From the NCBI GenBank assembly GCA_037447655.1, contig JBBHKE010001145.1, forward strand, positions 58,752 through 122,751: 64,000 nt of DNA, read 5' to 3'. Of this stretch, positions 10,930 through 21,683 are shown in pieces. The stretch comes from Zygnema cylindricum. Its lineage: Eukaryota; Streptophyta; Zygnematophyceae; Zygnematales; Zygnemataceae. Each line of letters opens with the position of its first letter. Within the stretch, counting starts at the first letter, position 1. The position numbers and the translations under genes are program-made. Under the pieces are notes generated by a model, which was not told the origin of the DNA, did no database searches, and saw nothing but the letters and a program-made list of their open reading frames with translations.

Positions 10930-11735
10930 AAACTTATAATGAGGCAATGACCAGTGGAAGACAGCCATTAATGAGGAGATGGCCTCAATTATGGCGGCCA
11001 ATACATAGAAATTGGTAGATTGTCCTCCTAAAAGGAAGCCAATTAGGTGTAAGTGGGTATTTAAATTGAAACTCAACCCGGATAACACCATTGAGCGCTA
11101 CAAGGCTCGGTTAGTGGCGAAGGGATTTACCTAGAAAGAGGGAATTGACTACGAGGAGACTTTTGCTCCGGTCGTCAGGTTTCTTTCGGTTCGGATACTT
11201 CTCAGTATGGCGGCAGCAGAAGACATGGAAGGGCATCAAATGGGCATTAAGACGGCCTTCCTACATGGAGAGTTGGAAGAGGAAATTTTTATGCGACAGC
11301 CCGAAGGATTTGTGGAGCAAGGGGAGGAAAGCAAGGTATGCCGATTGATCAAATCTTTGTATGGGCTGAAACAGGCTCCCCGACAATATAACAAAAAGCT
11401 CGATGAGTTTCTTACAGGTTTGTGATATATTCGGATTAGCTCAGATCACTTAATTTATTTGTTTGAAGATGAGGAAGGAATTATTTTTATTGCAATTTAT
11501 GTTGATGATTTGCTTGTTTTAAGTAAATTTATGGATAAAATAAATAAATTGAAAAATGATCTAAAAGGAAGATTTGAGATGAAGGATATGGGAGAACAGG
11601 GTATATTTTGGAAATTTAGGTAGAGAGAGACAAAGATAGAAAAATAATAGGATTAACTCAAAAGGAGGCCATTGGAAATATGTTACAAAAATTCCAAATG
11701 GACAAGGCTAATAGTTGTACCACTCCTATGGAATT
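10930..11735 (+). pseudogene. Broken reverse transcriptase of retrotransposon 1
   Basis: Recognisable copia RT blocks in order are CKWVFKLKLNPDNTIERYKA (from about 11048), LVAKGFT, GIDYEETFAPVVRF (about 11143-11184), KTAFLHGELEEEIFMRQPEG (about 11250-11310), LYGLKQAPRQ and the catalytic YVDD block (AIYVDDLLV near 11492-11518). Stops occur at 11007, 11133, 11422 and later, and the frame changes several times. The enzyme would copy element RNA into cDNA but is dead here. Confidence 0.9.
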
Positions 11736-11757
11736 ATAGAAGGGAAGTGAGGGGAGT

Positions 11758-12480
11758 GTGGAACACGGAGTTATAATCTTAGATGATGAGGTAGGCTTGG
11801 AAGAGAAAAGATTTATGCAGACCATCCTTTATATACAACTAGTGGACAGCCTAATATATTTTATGAATTGTACCCGTTCGGACATAGCCGCAGCTGTAGG
11901 AGTACTATATAGGAGTCTGAACCCTCCCACTAAGAAAGATTGGGAGACAGCTAAGAGAGTCGTTAGATATCTCATAGGGACTAGGGATCTATGGTTTCAT
12001 TTGGGTGGGAACAATACTGACATCACCACTTGAAGTGATGCCAGCTATGGAGATGCTGTTATAAGAAGATGCTCATCTAGATATGTATTGTATATATGGG
12101 TGATTAGGCTTCCTGCTGGAGCAGCAAGCAACAAAAGGTCATTGCTCAGTCCACCAAAGAGGCTGAGTACATTGCTTATTGCTTTGTTGTAAAAAAAACT
12201 AATCTGGGTCAAGTCTTTGCTTGGTGAGCTTGGTCATCTTAAGAGTGGTGTCGAAAAAGTGTTTTGTGATAATCAGGCTGCCATAGCCGTTTTTGCCAAT
12301 CCAAAACATCACTTTAAAGCCAATCACATTGACATTAGACTTAGCTTTGTTAGAGATTAAGTAGAAAACAAGATTATCAGTTTGGAGTATAAACCAGATA
12401 GTGAAATGGTAGCAGATATGATGACCAAACCTGTGCCTTCCCCTAAACTAATTTTCGGTCGGAGAAGTGTGGTCTTAAAA
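11758..12480 (+). pseudogene. Broken RNase H of retrotransposon 1
   Basis: Copia-type landmarks include a YSLIYFMNCTRSDIA-like connection segment (about 11847-11890), DNQAAIAV (about 12268-12291), NPKHHFKANHIDIRL (about 12299-12343) and ADMMTKPVPSP (about 12413-12445). Stops at 12031, 12190 and 12358 break the frame. RNase H would degrade the RNA strand during cDNA synthesis. Confidence 0.85.
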
Positions 12481-12492
12481 TAAAGAATGACT

Positions 12493-12507
12493 AGAAAATA
12501 AGGGGAG
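12493..12507 (+). other. Polypurine tract of retrotransposon 1
   Basis: AGAAAATAAGGGGAG abuts the 3' LTR. The identical 15-mer abuts the 3' LTR of retrotransposon 2, so it is conserved between the two elements and is the likely plus-strand primer. Confidence 0.85.
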
Positions 12508-13542
12508 TGTAGAAATTAAAGGCTATTTTAGTATATTTTAGATTTTGTAAAATGCAGAAAAGAAGCAGAGGCAGTCTGCCTCTAACTCCTCTCTCCAACT
12601 CTCATACTTATCGCAGTCACTAAAAGTTGGAAAGGGAGATAGAGCCATGGCTGCCTATGCTATACAGACGGGAAAAGACATAAGATTGGTAGAATTACCA
12701 AAATAGATATTGACGGACCGGGGATTTAAACCTGGTACCTGCCGTCCGTCAAAGCCGCCGGTAGCCGGTAGCCTTAGCCAATTAGACTAGGATCAAGGTT
12801 ATACGATATAGGGTTTGATAATTATATCAATATGTACACGTAGGCTATTTCATATAACGGGATATTTGGACATAGATATAGTTTGTAATGTACGGCGTAC
12901 AGAACATCCGAAACGGATAACGCGCACTTTGTTTCGAAGGCGAAACAAATTTCGCGTGAGTATTAATGACGCTTAAGATTAAAATCCGGTTTAATCGGAC
13001 GGACGTGAAGCAGGCCGAGATCGCGGAATAGGTTTTTTGCAATTTGTGGTCAACGTCACATCGATTTACACGTGGCACAACTATATTGGAATACGTCATC
13101 TCTAATGAATACAGGAACGAATCCAAAAATGACATGTGTCGATTTAATGGCCATGTCGTACAATGGCCGTACAAAAAGTACACCGACACCTTTACCTTTC
13201 TGTACAATACAGTTTTATGATTGGTGTTGTACTTCAGTAGATAGAGTTTTAGAGAGAGATAGGACTTAGAAAAATTTGATAGATTGGACCCTCTCTCCCA
13301 AAGAGCTTTTATACAAAAGGTCAACTTTGACCCTTCATAACTTACTTCTCAGGGGAGCAAATTCAGAGATTTTTTTTGCTACCGACTCTGGGGAGTCTTA
13401 CCTTCACACGCGTATGGGTGGTCGGTTTTTTTGTCTGCCGCGGTGGCAGTTATTCTTGCTGAAATACAAAGGGGTCAAGGTTATCTTAGAGGCTTCGTGT
13501 GAGCTGCCTACTCTAAGGACCTATGGAGGTCTCAGAGTTGCA
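12508..13542 (+). repeat. 3' LTR of retrotransposon 1
   Basis: Starts TGTAGAAATTAAAGG, ends GAGTTGCA, followed by the target duplication AGAGG. It carries a second copy of the antisense tRNA-like module (about 12710-12797). It also keeps the gag ATG at 13523, from which an open frame reads out into the GA repeat. Confidence 0.93.
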
Positions 13543-13785
13543 AGAGGGGGGGGGAAGAGGGGGGAGAGAGGGGGGGAGAGAGGGGGAAAGATACGGGTTG
13601 AGAGTGGGGAAGAGAGATAAGGTTAGAGAGGGGGAGAGAGAGAGAGGGAGAGAGAGGAGGAGAGAGAGGGGGAGGAAAAGGGGGGAGAGAGGGGAGAGAG
13701 AGGGGAGAGAGAGGGAGTGAAAGAGGGAGGGGGGAGATGGAGAGAGAGGAGAGAGAGGGGGAGAGTGAGGCGGTTTACTTTTAGT
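13543..13785. repeat. GA-rich microsatellite, right part
   Basis: GGGGAGAGA-type words continue the microsatellite interrupted at 7140. The open frames here encode only Arg, Gly, Glu and Ser and are not genes. Confidence 0.85.
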
Positions 13786-13800
13786 TTATTATTTTTCACA

Positions 13801-14797
13801 TGCAATTATGTGTCCCCCGTTGGATCACTGAATTTAAGAAGCCTCTAGATAGCTTTGGCTAGCCCTCTTTCAATTTGGATCACTGCTACCCAAGCATGCA
13901 AATAGACAATCCGACTATAATCTTGTGCATTCTGGACTTCCATGAGTCCATAACAAAAAGAATCACTAAAAATGCCCAACCTGGCAATTAATTATCAAGT
14001 GGCGAAGATGCCAATATTTATACAAGTTTGTTGGGAGATTTGTGGCTATCTCCTCAACCCTCTAAGTCCTAAACCCTTCTCACAACCCCTATCTAGTGAT
14101 GTACGAACCAGTTAAAAGACTGTAGAGTACAGAAAGGTACTAGGGCCGATGTACTTTTTGTACGGCCTGTGTACGACAAGGCCATGGGGTGGACGTTTGT
14201 CTCCTCCAGACTTGTTCTCGCGCTCCCCGCAATTCCCCCTTCCCAATAATATCTTGCCACATGTTGATAGGTCATGTCACGTCCAAAAACCACCAAGGGG
14301 GCTATTTCGAGATCCCGACGATGATGCGGACCATCGGATCCAAACCGACTTTTAATGTTCGCCGTCCAAAATAACAAATGTGTGGTACATTTGTTTCGTA
14401 CGCACTAAAACTCAACTAATTTCTATGTCCTTAATTCATTATTCCGTTGAATGAATTAATGATCGTGCTAATGATTAAATAACTATCTAACACTATGTAT
14501 CCTAACGCACTACTACGACAAACCGGTAAGAGCTGACGGCTACGCCTCGCTCTGCTGGTCGGAGGTTCGAGTCCTGCCGACTCAACCTTTTTGTTGAGAG
14601 TGACTTAGGTCACTCTTTAGTCCTGCGTATGGAGCTGAGGCTGCCATGGCTCCTCCGCCCTCTATCTCCTTCAGTGACTACAACAAGTATGGGGGCTAGA
14701 GAGAGGAGGTGGAGGCAGGCTGCCTACGCTTTTGTTTTAGCTATTTTAATCAATTAAAACGTAGAAAATATCTCCCCTAAATCTAGTGATTTCAACA
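13801..14797 (-). repeat. 3' LTR of retrotransposon 2
   Basis: Begins TGCAATTATGTG and ends TTTCAACA on the plus strand. It matches 19172-20168 throughout with scattered substitutions. It contains a B-box-like GGTTCGAGTCC at about 14565 on the plus strand, antisense to the element. Confidence 0.93.
14515..14588 (+). other. tRNA-like module in the 3' LTR of retrotransposon 2
   Basis: The plus strand has GGTTCGAGTCC with a partly paired T-arm (GGAGG and CCTGC, one mismatch). The module also occurs in the 5' LTR at about 19885-19962. No good A-box or closed acceptor stem is seen, so it is a relic or an imitation of a tRNA, not a working gene. Confidence 0.45.
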
Positions 14798-14812
14798 CTC
14801 CCCTTATTTTCT
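14798..14812 (-). other. Polypurine tract of retrotransposon 2
   Basis: On the minus strand AGAAAATAAGGGGAG abuts the 3' LTR. It is identical to the tract of retrotransposon 1. Confidence 0.85.
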
Positions 14813-14833
14813 AGTCTAATTTTAGTTTCTCTT

Positions 14834-15172
14834 TCATCCCACACTTTTCTCTACAGTATTTAACTTGGGAGAGGGCACAGGTTTTGTCATCATATCAGCC
14901 AACATTTCCCCATCACCCCTATACACCAGATTCACAATTTTGTTTTCAACCTTTTCCCTCACGAAACTCAATCTTATATCCATATGCTTAGCCTTGAAAT
15001 GATGTTTTGGATTGGTTGCAATTGCAATTGCAGCCTGATTATCACCAAACACTTCATGCACTCCTTTCTTCATATACCCCAGTTCTTGCAATAAAGACTT
15101 GACCCACATCAACTCTTTCACAGCAAAACAAGGGGCCATGTACTCAGACTCTATAATGGATTGATCACCCAC
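14834..15172 (-). pseudogene. RNase H remnant of retrotransposon 2
   Basis: The longest intact part of RNase H reads ESEYMAP, VFGDNQAAIAIATNPKHHF and GEMLADMMTKPVP, the copia RNase H C-terminal blocks. The N-terminal half (15173-15600) is present but in broken frames. Confidence 0.88.
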
Positions 15173-16396
15173 CTTTTGTTATTTGCTACTCCAGCAGCAA
15201 GCACTGTTTACTGTAACATTAATTCTGGTACATACTGAACCAGACTTTCACAAAATATTCTAAGTACTGAGAAAACACTCCCCTCACCTATGAAGCTTAG
15301 TGAGGACTAAAGCTTTCAAAACAACAATTGCAACCATAAATCTTTGGTTCCCACCAAGTATCTCATGACTCTCTTGGCTTCCTCCTAGTCTCTTTTCCTA
15401 GGATCATTAAGACTCTTAATGAGGACTCAAAATGCTGCTGTTGGGTCCGGTCTAGTGCAATTCATAAAGTAAATCAAGCTTCCTACAACCTGTCTATACG
15501 GAATAGACTTCATAAACTCTCTCTTCTGGACTCATCTGATCATCTAGTATCATCACTCCTCCTTCTACACTCCCATCACTTACTTTCTTCAAGTCCATGG
15601 GAGTGGTACAACTCTTTGCTTATTCCATCTGAAATTTCTCAAGCATATCTCCGATAGCTTGTTTCTGAGTAAGTCTGATTATCCTCTTCCCCCTATCTCT
15701 TTCCATTTGAATTCCCAAAATATATTTAGTCTCCCCTAAATCCTTCATGTCAAATATGCTCCTAAGATATTTCTTTAGCTTATTAATATTTTCCATAGAC
15801 TTACTTAACACAAGCAAATCATCCACATAAATTGCAATAAAAATCACACCATTCTCATCCTCAAACATTAAAATAGAATGGTCACAACTGATCATAATAT
15901 ATCATAGACTGATAGGAAACTCATCTAGTTTCTTGTTCCATTGTCTCGGAGCCTGCTTCAGTCCACATAAAGACTTTTTGAGTCTGCAAACTTTGTTCTC
16001 CTCTCCTTCCTCTACAAAACCCTCTGGCTGCCGCATGAAGATTTCTTCCTCTAGTTCACCGTTGAGGAAGGCAGTCTTGATATCCATCTGGTGAATTTCC
16101 ATGTCTTCCGCTGCTGCTAGACTGAGGAGAATCCTTACAGATGGGAACCGAACCACAGGAGCAAAAGTCTCCTCATAATCTATCCCTTCCTTTTGGGTGA
16201 ACCCCTTTGCTACTAACCGAGCCTTATATCTCTTAATGGTATTATCTGGTTTCAGCTTCAGTTTAAATACCCATTTGCACCCTATAGGTTTTCTGTATGG
16301 AGGACAGTTCACTAGCTGCCAAGTATTTGTTTCCATGATGGAAGCCATCTCATCATTTATGGCTCTGACCCATCGGTCTTTCTCCGGACTGTCCAT
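15173..16396 (-). pseudogene. Reverse transcriptase remnant of retrotransposon 2
   Basis: The segment at 16396-15902 contains GCKWVFKLKLKPDNTIKRYK, GIDYEETFAPVVRFPSVR, DIKTAFLNGELEEEIFMRQP and GLKQAPRQWNKKLDEF. After one stop the frame resumes at 15895-15620 with the catalytic IYVDDLLVLS and YILGIQMERD. All core RT motifs are present but split by stops, and 15173-15600 holds the eroded connection segment. This copy is better preserved than the RT of retrotransposon 1. Confidence 0.92.
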
Positions 16397-16486
16397 TGCC
16401 TCCGAGTATGATTGAGGCTCATATGGGTGAGATAGCTTTGTTACCTTGTGAGCAACCTGTTTATCTTGTAGTCTTTTGCTGCTCCT

Positions 16487-16880
16487 CTATCCTCCCTCGA
16501 ATTCCGAAGCTGGAATGGAGGGAAGTCTTGGATTCCTCTGCACTGTCTCATCAGCTCCTCTATCCATGAAATTAGAAATCCGGTGCTGGCTCCTCTTCCT
16601 TTCTCTCCTCAGAGTGTGAAAAAATATGAGGAGATTCCGGTATATCCCCCCCATCTTGAATCTCCCCTGAATCTGCAATCACGTTTTAACTTGTGTCCTT
16701 TCTAGGAAGTTCCAAGTCATCCTCACTCTCGGACTCAAAATTGATTCTGATTTTTTTAGTGTATTTGAAGGGATCAAATGACTTCCCTTCATCCATGAAA
16801 ACAAGGTGCTTTACCAGAATGATATCTTGTTTAGCTAAGTCATAGACTCTATATCCCTTCACATCCTCATCGTATCCCAC
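16487..16880 (-). pseudogene. Integrase C-terminal and linker remnant of retrotransposon 2
   Basis: GYDEDVKGYRVYDL (from about 16880) is the copia integrase C-terminal block usually written as GYsxxxKGYRxyd. The linker before RT follows, with stops between. Confidence 0.75.
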
Positions 16881-16906
16881 AAAATATCCCGGTTTTCCTT
16901 TAGCGT

Positions 16907-17655
16907 CTAGTTTTTTGTTTTTCTTATCTGTGTCAAGACTATAAACTTGCTACCGAATACTTTCAAGTGAGAGATATCCGGTTTCCTTCCAACCCATCTC
17001 TCATAAGGTGTCATTCCTTTGACGGTTGTAGTGAGGACTCTATTCTTAATATAGTTAGCACAGTTCATGGCTTCTGCCCAAAATCTTCTTCCTATTTTCT
17101 TATCTGCCAACATACTACACACACTATCTCCCAAAGTCCGGTTCAACCTCTCAGCTACCCCATTTTTTCTAGATTATTCGGTACAGTTATCTGATGTTAA
17201 ACTCCCTCATCTCTCAATTATTCTTTAAACTCGTTAGAGGTGTACTCTCCCCCATTATCACTTCTTATTCTCTTAATCGGGGTTCCGTGCAACTTTTCAC
17301 TCCAAGCTTGGTATTCTTTGAAGTACTTTGGTGTTTTAGACTTTGTTTTCAGGAAGTAGACTCTAGAATATCTAGACCAATCATTAGTAATTGTCAGCAT
17401 ATACCTTTTCCCCCCAACCGAAGGTACTCTTGCTGGTCCCCAGTTATCTATGTGGACCAGATCTAATACTTTATCACCTCTATATATGGCAATTTTGGGA
17501 AAGGGAAGTCTGTGAGCCTTACATTGGGCACAACCACTACAATCATCTATCATTTCATTATCCCCAAACAAAATGCCTTCCACCACACCCAGCTTCTTCA
17601 TTTCACTCACCCTATCAAAATGCACATGCCCCAACCGCTTATGCCAGATCATCAA
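16907..17655 (-). pseudogene. Integrase remnant of retrotransposon 2
   Basis: The frame at 17655-17218 carries WHKRLGHVHFDRVSEMKKLG, a pre-integrase zinc region with CSGCAQCKAHRLPFP, then LVHIDNWGP with the first catalytic Asp and RSDNGGEYTSNEF with the second. A stop follows, and the frame resumes at 17146 with NRTLGDSVCSML, FWAEAMNCANYIKNR and TPYERWVGRKPD, where the final catalytic Glu region should be. Confidence 0.92.
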
Positions 17656-17780
17656 GCTCGGGACACCACCATAATAAACACTCTTCTTTTCATTACTCAG
17701 GTTAAGCCTAGCATTCCTTGGCTACCCTAATCTGCTGTGAAGTAGACTTCATCTTCGTACTTAGCTGTAAAGACTCCCTT

Positions 17781-18089
17781 TCAAGTGAAGGTATCAAAAT
17801 CCTTGTCATCTAATACAGAATTAGACACAAGATTTTTACTCAGCTGAGGAATGTAGAGCACATCTGAGAAGGTGAGTATATAAGTCTTACCCTCCACTAA
17901 AACTTTCAGATCTACCGAGGCCACTAGATCTGTGGTAACTACTCTCCCATCCCCATACTCTATTTCTACAGTAGGGATCTTTCTTAGCTTAGTGAAGAGG
18001 TGCTTGTCACGGCACATATGCATGGATGCACCTGAATCGATGATCCATCGTTCCTCTAGGGCTTCCCGAAAATGGCTCCAAGAGCACAC
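17781..18089 (-). pseudogene. Protease remnant of retrotransposon 2
   Basis: RWIIDSGASMHMC (from about 18050) is the copia aspartic protease signature with an intact Asp-Ser-Gly. YGDGRVVTTD and SDVLYIPQLSKNLVS follow. The frame is open here but is disconnected from gag and integrase. Confidence 0.9.
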
Positions 18090-18235
18090 TTATGTTTCCG
18101 AGGAATCTCCTTCTCCTCCAAATTCTCGTCAAGGAGAAGCTCCCCATCCTCCTACTCAGAAGACTCGTCCTCCTTGGTCTCTCCTTTCACTCGTGTGACC
18201 ACAAGTGCCATCTTCTTCCCTCCGGAAGAACCCCC

Positions 18236-19191
18236 TCAACGGTTTTCTTGGAGCCTCAGCCGTGACAGCTTGATGTAATCAACTATGAAGTGTCTCGGCT
18301 TTTTGCAGAAATGGCAAAGACCCTTTGGAGGCCTGGGTTCTCCAAATTGATCCCCTTTGATGCTGTTGTACGGCTTCTTTGGATCCTTCCTCCACCGGTC
18401 TGTTCCGGCAGTTAGAGCTTGACCCTCTTTCCTCCTCTGCGGATCTCGATGGTGTTTTCCTGCACGAGTATCATTCAGACCACGGTGTTCCACTTCCAAA
18501 AACTATAATCTATTTCTTGCACTCCGTACACTATGTTTTCATACTCTTCAGGCATCTTCATGATGAGAGTGTTAACTTTCATCTTCATTGTGCCTGTCCA
18601 TCCGGCACTCTCCATCTCGATATAAAGGCAAGAGAGATCATTACAGTAATCTAACATCTTCTCTCCTTTGTAAGTATAACTCCCCAACCTTTGCTCCACC
18701 AGCTGGAGGTCCTGAATGGTACCTGCTCTATAGATCTCCACTAAGGTCATCCACAACTCCTCGGACTTGAAGATGTGAAGATGAGAGGTCGCCAAAGCTT
18801 AATTGAGGTGCCTCAAAATGAAATGCCTGGCATTCATGTTAGTGTACTCCCACATTTTAATATCGTTTTCCTCGGTCTTAACGACCACCGCTCCGGATGC
18901 CGTGGCAATAAAAGTAAGAGGTGTCTCCTTTCCTTTCCCCTTTTCGGACACACTACTGTCCCCATCGTCTGTCTCCTCCGTTGGAGCGAATACTGCTGCA
19001 GAAAACCTCACTCCATCAAACCCTGGTGGGGTCACCTGAGATGGATGTTTCACTCGTCCACTAACGATACCCCAGTATCGTTTTTCAAACAATGCCCGAG
19101 TCATCATGGCTTCCCAATAAATCAACCAAGATCCGTTAAAGATGGGCACCCTAAAGGGTGGGCCTATAACCTGCAATTGTGTGTCCCCCAT
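18236..19191 (-). pseudogene. Broken gag of retrotransposon 2
   Basis: The ATG at 19191 lies 20 nt inside the 5' LTR. The frame starts MGDTQLQVIGPPFRVPIF and stays open to about 18799, then stops. It resumes at about 18795-18475 with a DUF4219/UBN2-type gag region (EELWMTLVEIYRAGTI, MLDYCNDL, KMPEEYENIVYGV). The zinc knuckle near 18313 reads CHFCKKPRHFIVDY, in which the last Cys of CCHC is Tyr, so zinc binding would be impaired. Confidence 0.88.
19157..19171 (-). other. Primer binding site of retrotransposon 2
   Basis: On the minus strand GGTTATAGGCCCACC directly follows the LTR. It matches 14 of 15 bases of the complement of the plant initiator tRNA-Met anticodon arm (GGTGGGCCCATAACC, from memory). 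The site lies within gag, like that of retrotransposon 1. Confidence 0.8.
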
Positions 19192-20168
19192 TGGATCACT
19201 GAATTCAATAAGCTTCTATATAGCTTTTGGCTAGCCCTCTTTCAATTTGGATCACTGCTATCCAAGCACGCAAATAGACAATCTAACTGCACCGTTGTGC
19301 AGTCTTGACTCCTCTGAGTTCACAACAAAAGAATCACTGAAAATGCCCAACCAGGCAACTAATTATCAAGTGGCGAAGATGCCAATATTTATATAAGCTT
19401 GTTGGGAGAGTTGTGGCTATCTCCTCAATCCTCTAAGTCCTAAACCCTTCTCACAACCCATATCTACTGATGTACGAACCAATCAGAAGGTTGTACAGTA
19501 TAGAAAGGTACTAGGGCCGATGTACTTTCTGTACTGCCTGTAAACGACAAGGCCATGGAGTGGATGTCTGTCTCCTCCAGACTTGTCCTCGCACTCCCCG
19601 GGATTCTCGCTTCCCAATAATATCTTGCCACGTGTCGACAGGTCATGTCACGTCTGAAAACTGCCAAGGCTACTATTGCGAGATCCCAGCGATGATGCGG
19701 ACCGTTGGATCCAAACCGGCTTTTAATGTTCGCTGTCCAAAATAAAAAATGTCTGGTACATTTGTTTCGTACGCACTAAAACTCAACTAGTTTCTATGTC
19801 TTTAATTTATTATTCTATTGAACGAATTAATGATCTTGTTAATGTTTAAATAGCTATCAAACACTATGTATCCTAACAGACTACTACGACAGACCGGTAA
19901 AAGCTGACGGCTATGCCTCGCTCTGCCGGTCGGAGGTTCGAGTCCTGTCGGACTCAACCTTTTTGTTGAGAGTGATTTAGGTCACTCTTTAGTCTTGTCT
20001 ATGGAGCTGAGGCAGCCATGGCTCCACCGCCCTCTATCTCCTTCAGTGATACAAAAAGTATGGGGGCTAGAGAGAGAAGGTGGAGGCAGGCTGCCTACGC
20101 TTTTTATTTAGCTATTTTAATCAATTAAGACCTAGAAAATACCTCCCCTAAATCTGGTGATTTCAACA
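19172..20168 (-). repeat. 5' LTR of retrotransposon 2
   Basis: Same ends and same length as 13801-14797. It contains the second tRNA-like module with the B-box word GGTTCGAGTCC near 19934, and the gag start codon at its inner end. Confidence 0.93.
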
Positions 20169-20173
20169 TTACA

Positions 20174-21600
20174 CAAAATTTAGTTCACGCAATGTCTCTT
20201 TTTGGTACCCACATCCGTTACCCATGTTAATATGCCCACACAAATATTTTACATGTTCATCATTTGGTATTCATTGGGCTTATGATGTTTGAAATATAAT
20301 TACCACAAATATGAATAATAACTATGAATAAAGTATATTGGATATTTTATATGGCATTGTGGTGAATCGTGTTGGAATCAAAAACACTATATTATCATAT
20401 ACAAATTGGAAATTTGACATTGATTGTTGATCATATTACGTGGACATAAAGGTTAAATCATAATTGCTCTTGGTTAGTTTCATTTCGTAATGCCGACCAA
20501 CTCTTAGTTTTTTCATGTTTCCTAATTTTCAATTTTTGTAGGCGAATATGCAATCTCTTGTTGCAAAAACTCAATTTCCAATGCCAAATGCCAACATCAA
20601 TTTTTAAATATCTATTCTCCATTGCTTCAATTTTCTAATTCCACTGTCCAACTGCCAACAAATAACAAACCATTGCCAATATCCATCATCGAATATTTGA
20701 TATCTAATTTCCAATTTTCACATACAAGTTCCATTATCCAACTTTAAAGTCGTTTTTTTTTTTCTTTTTCTCGTTTTGGTTATACTCAAAGTTTTAAAGA
20801 GCACCAATGTTACCACTGGGGGAAGATTCTTACCTTATCGTGTTTTATTTTTTTCTTCTACCACCAAAGTTGGTTCTTAGTTGTGGTAGTTGCTATTGGT
20901 TATCCCCCGTACGAGATTTTGTGATGTGTTGATTGTACAATTAACATGAAGTGTTTTTCATACATTTGTGTAGCTTGTTTTCTCCAATATGTATTTCATC
21001 CAAAAAAATTGGCCGATACCACCGGAAATTTCCTTCAAACTTTTATGTAATAGATTGTGTCTTAGCTACAAGCACCTCGTGGCCGTGCCGTAACCAAACC
21101 CGTAAAGCGCGTAAAAACTTGTCGATGTTTCTATACGTTTTGAATATCTATTGTTGTTCACTTTCTTCATTTGCCAAGTGTTGTACCAATTATTGATTGA
21201 ACGTTTTTCGGCGTATTTTTATTTACGGGGACTCAAAGTAGGTTGTCACACGCATATGTATGTGGTCTCGGGTGTTTTTTTAGGTTTTTGCTCCTTTGCT
21301 GCTGATGTGAAAAGAATCGGAGCGGATGTGTCGATATTGGCAAGATGCGGTTTGAATACCGGATGCGGTTTCGCCTACACGTCATAATTGCACGATTCAC
21401 ACTAGAAATGTATGATGAATGAGATGAGGAAACGAATAATCCCGTACCATTCATTCTGCAAAAAAACAAAAACAGAGGCTTCAAACAGGTCGACCGCTCG
21501 GCTGTCAACCTTTTGGAGCGTCGAGACGGACAAAATATACGATTTGGAGCGTAGCTACGGACAAAACATACGGTCAAATGCGTCAAAATTTGACAACTGT
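20174..21600. other. AT-rich intergenic DNA
   Basis: No exon, RNA gene or element boundary is recognised. Around 20530-20760 there is a loose series of CCAA, TTCCAAT and TGCCAA words that looks like a decayed simple repeat. Confidence 0.45.
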
Positions 21601-21683
21601 GGTAAATCATCTTAGGCCTGTTCTCCATTATGCGGTCCCAGTAAACATGCGGATACGTCTATTTCTAGTGTTTACTGGCACGG

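Larger units (their letters stand above)
7141..13542 (+). mobile_element. Ty1/copia LTR retrotransposon 1, structurally complete
   Basis: Two LTRs of 1034 and 1035 bp start with TGTA and end with TTGCA, and a 5-bp target duplication AGAGG lies on both sides (7136-7140 and 13543-13547). Inside are a primer binding site, gag with a CCHC knuckle, protease, integrase, reverse transcriptase and RNase H in that order, and a polypurine tract. Integrase before reverse transcriptase defines the copia superfamily. Many in-frame stops and frame changes break the coding region, so this copy cannot make its own proteins. The two LTRs differ at many positions, which indicates an old insertion. It faces retrotransposon 2 tail to tail. 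Confidence 0.95.
13801..20168 (-). mobile_element. Ty1/copia LTR retrotransposon 2, structurally complete
   Basis: Two LTRs of 997 bp each (13801-14797 and 19172-20168) flank a minus-strand copia interior with gag, protease, integrase, reverse transcriptase and RNase H. Flanking pentamers are TCACA (13796-13800) and TTACA (20169-20173), a target duplication with one change. The interior resembles that of retrotransposon 1 at protein level, and the polypurine tract is identical, but the LTRs differ between the two, so they are sister families. Stops and frame shifts break every large domain. Confidence 0.95.

Noticed and set aside
13523-13805. Open frames rich in Arg, Gly, Glu or in Ser, Leu, Pro
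   Set aside because: They are translations of the GA microsatellite in different frames, not genes.
14515-14588. A functional tRNA gene
   Set aside because: The B-box is good, but the acceptor and D stems do not close and the sequence is inside an LTR. It is kept only as a tRNA-like module.
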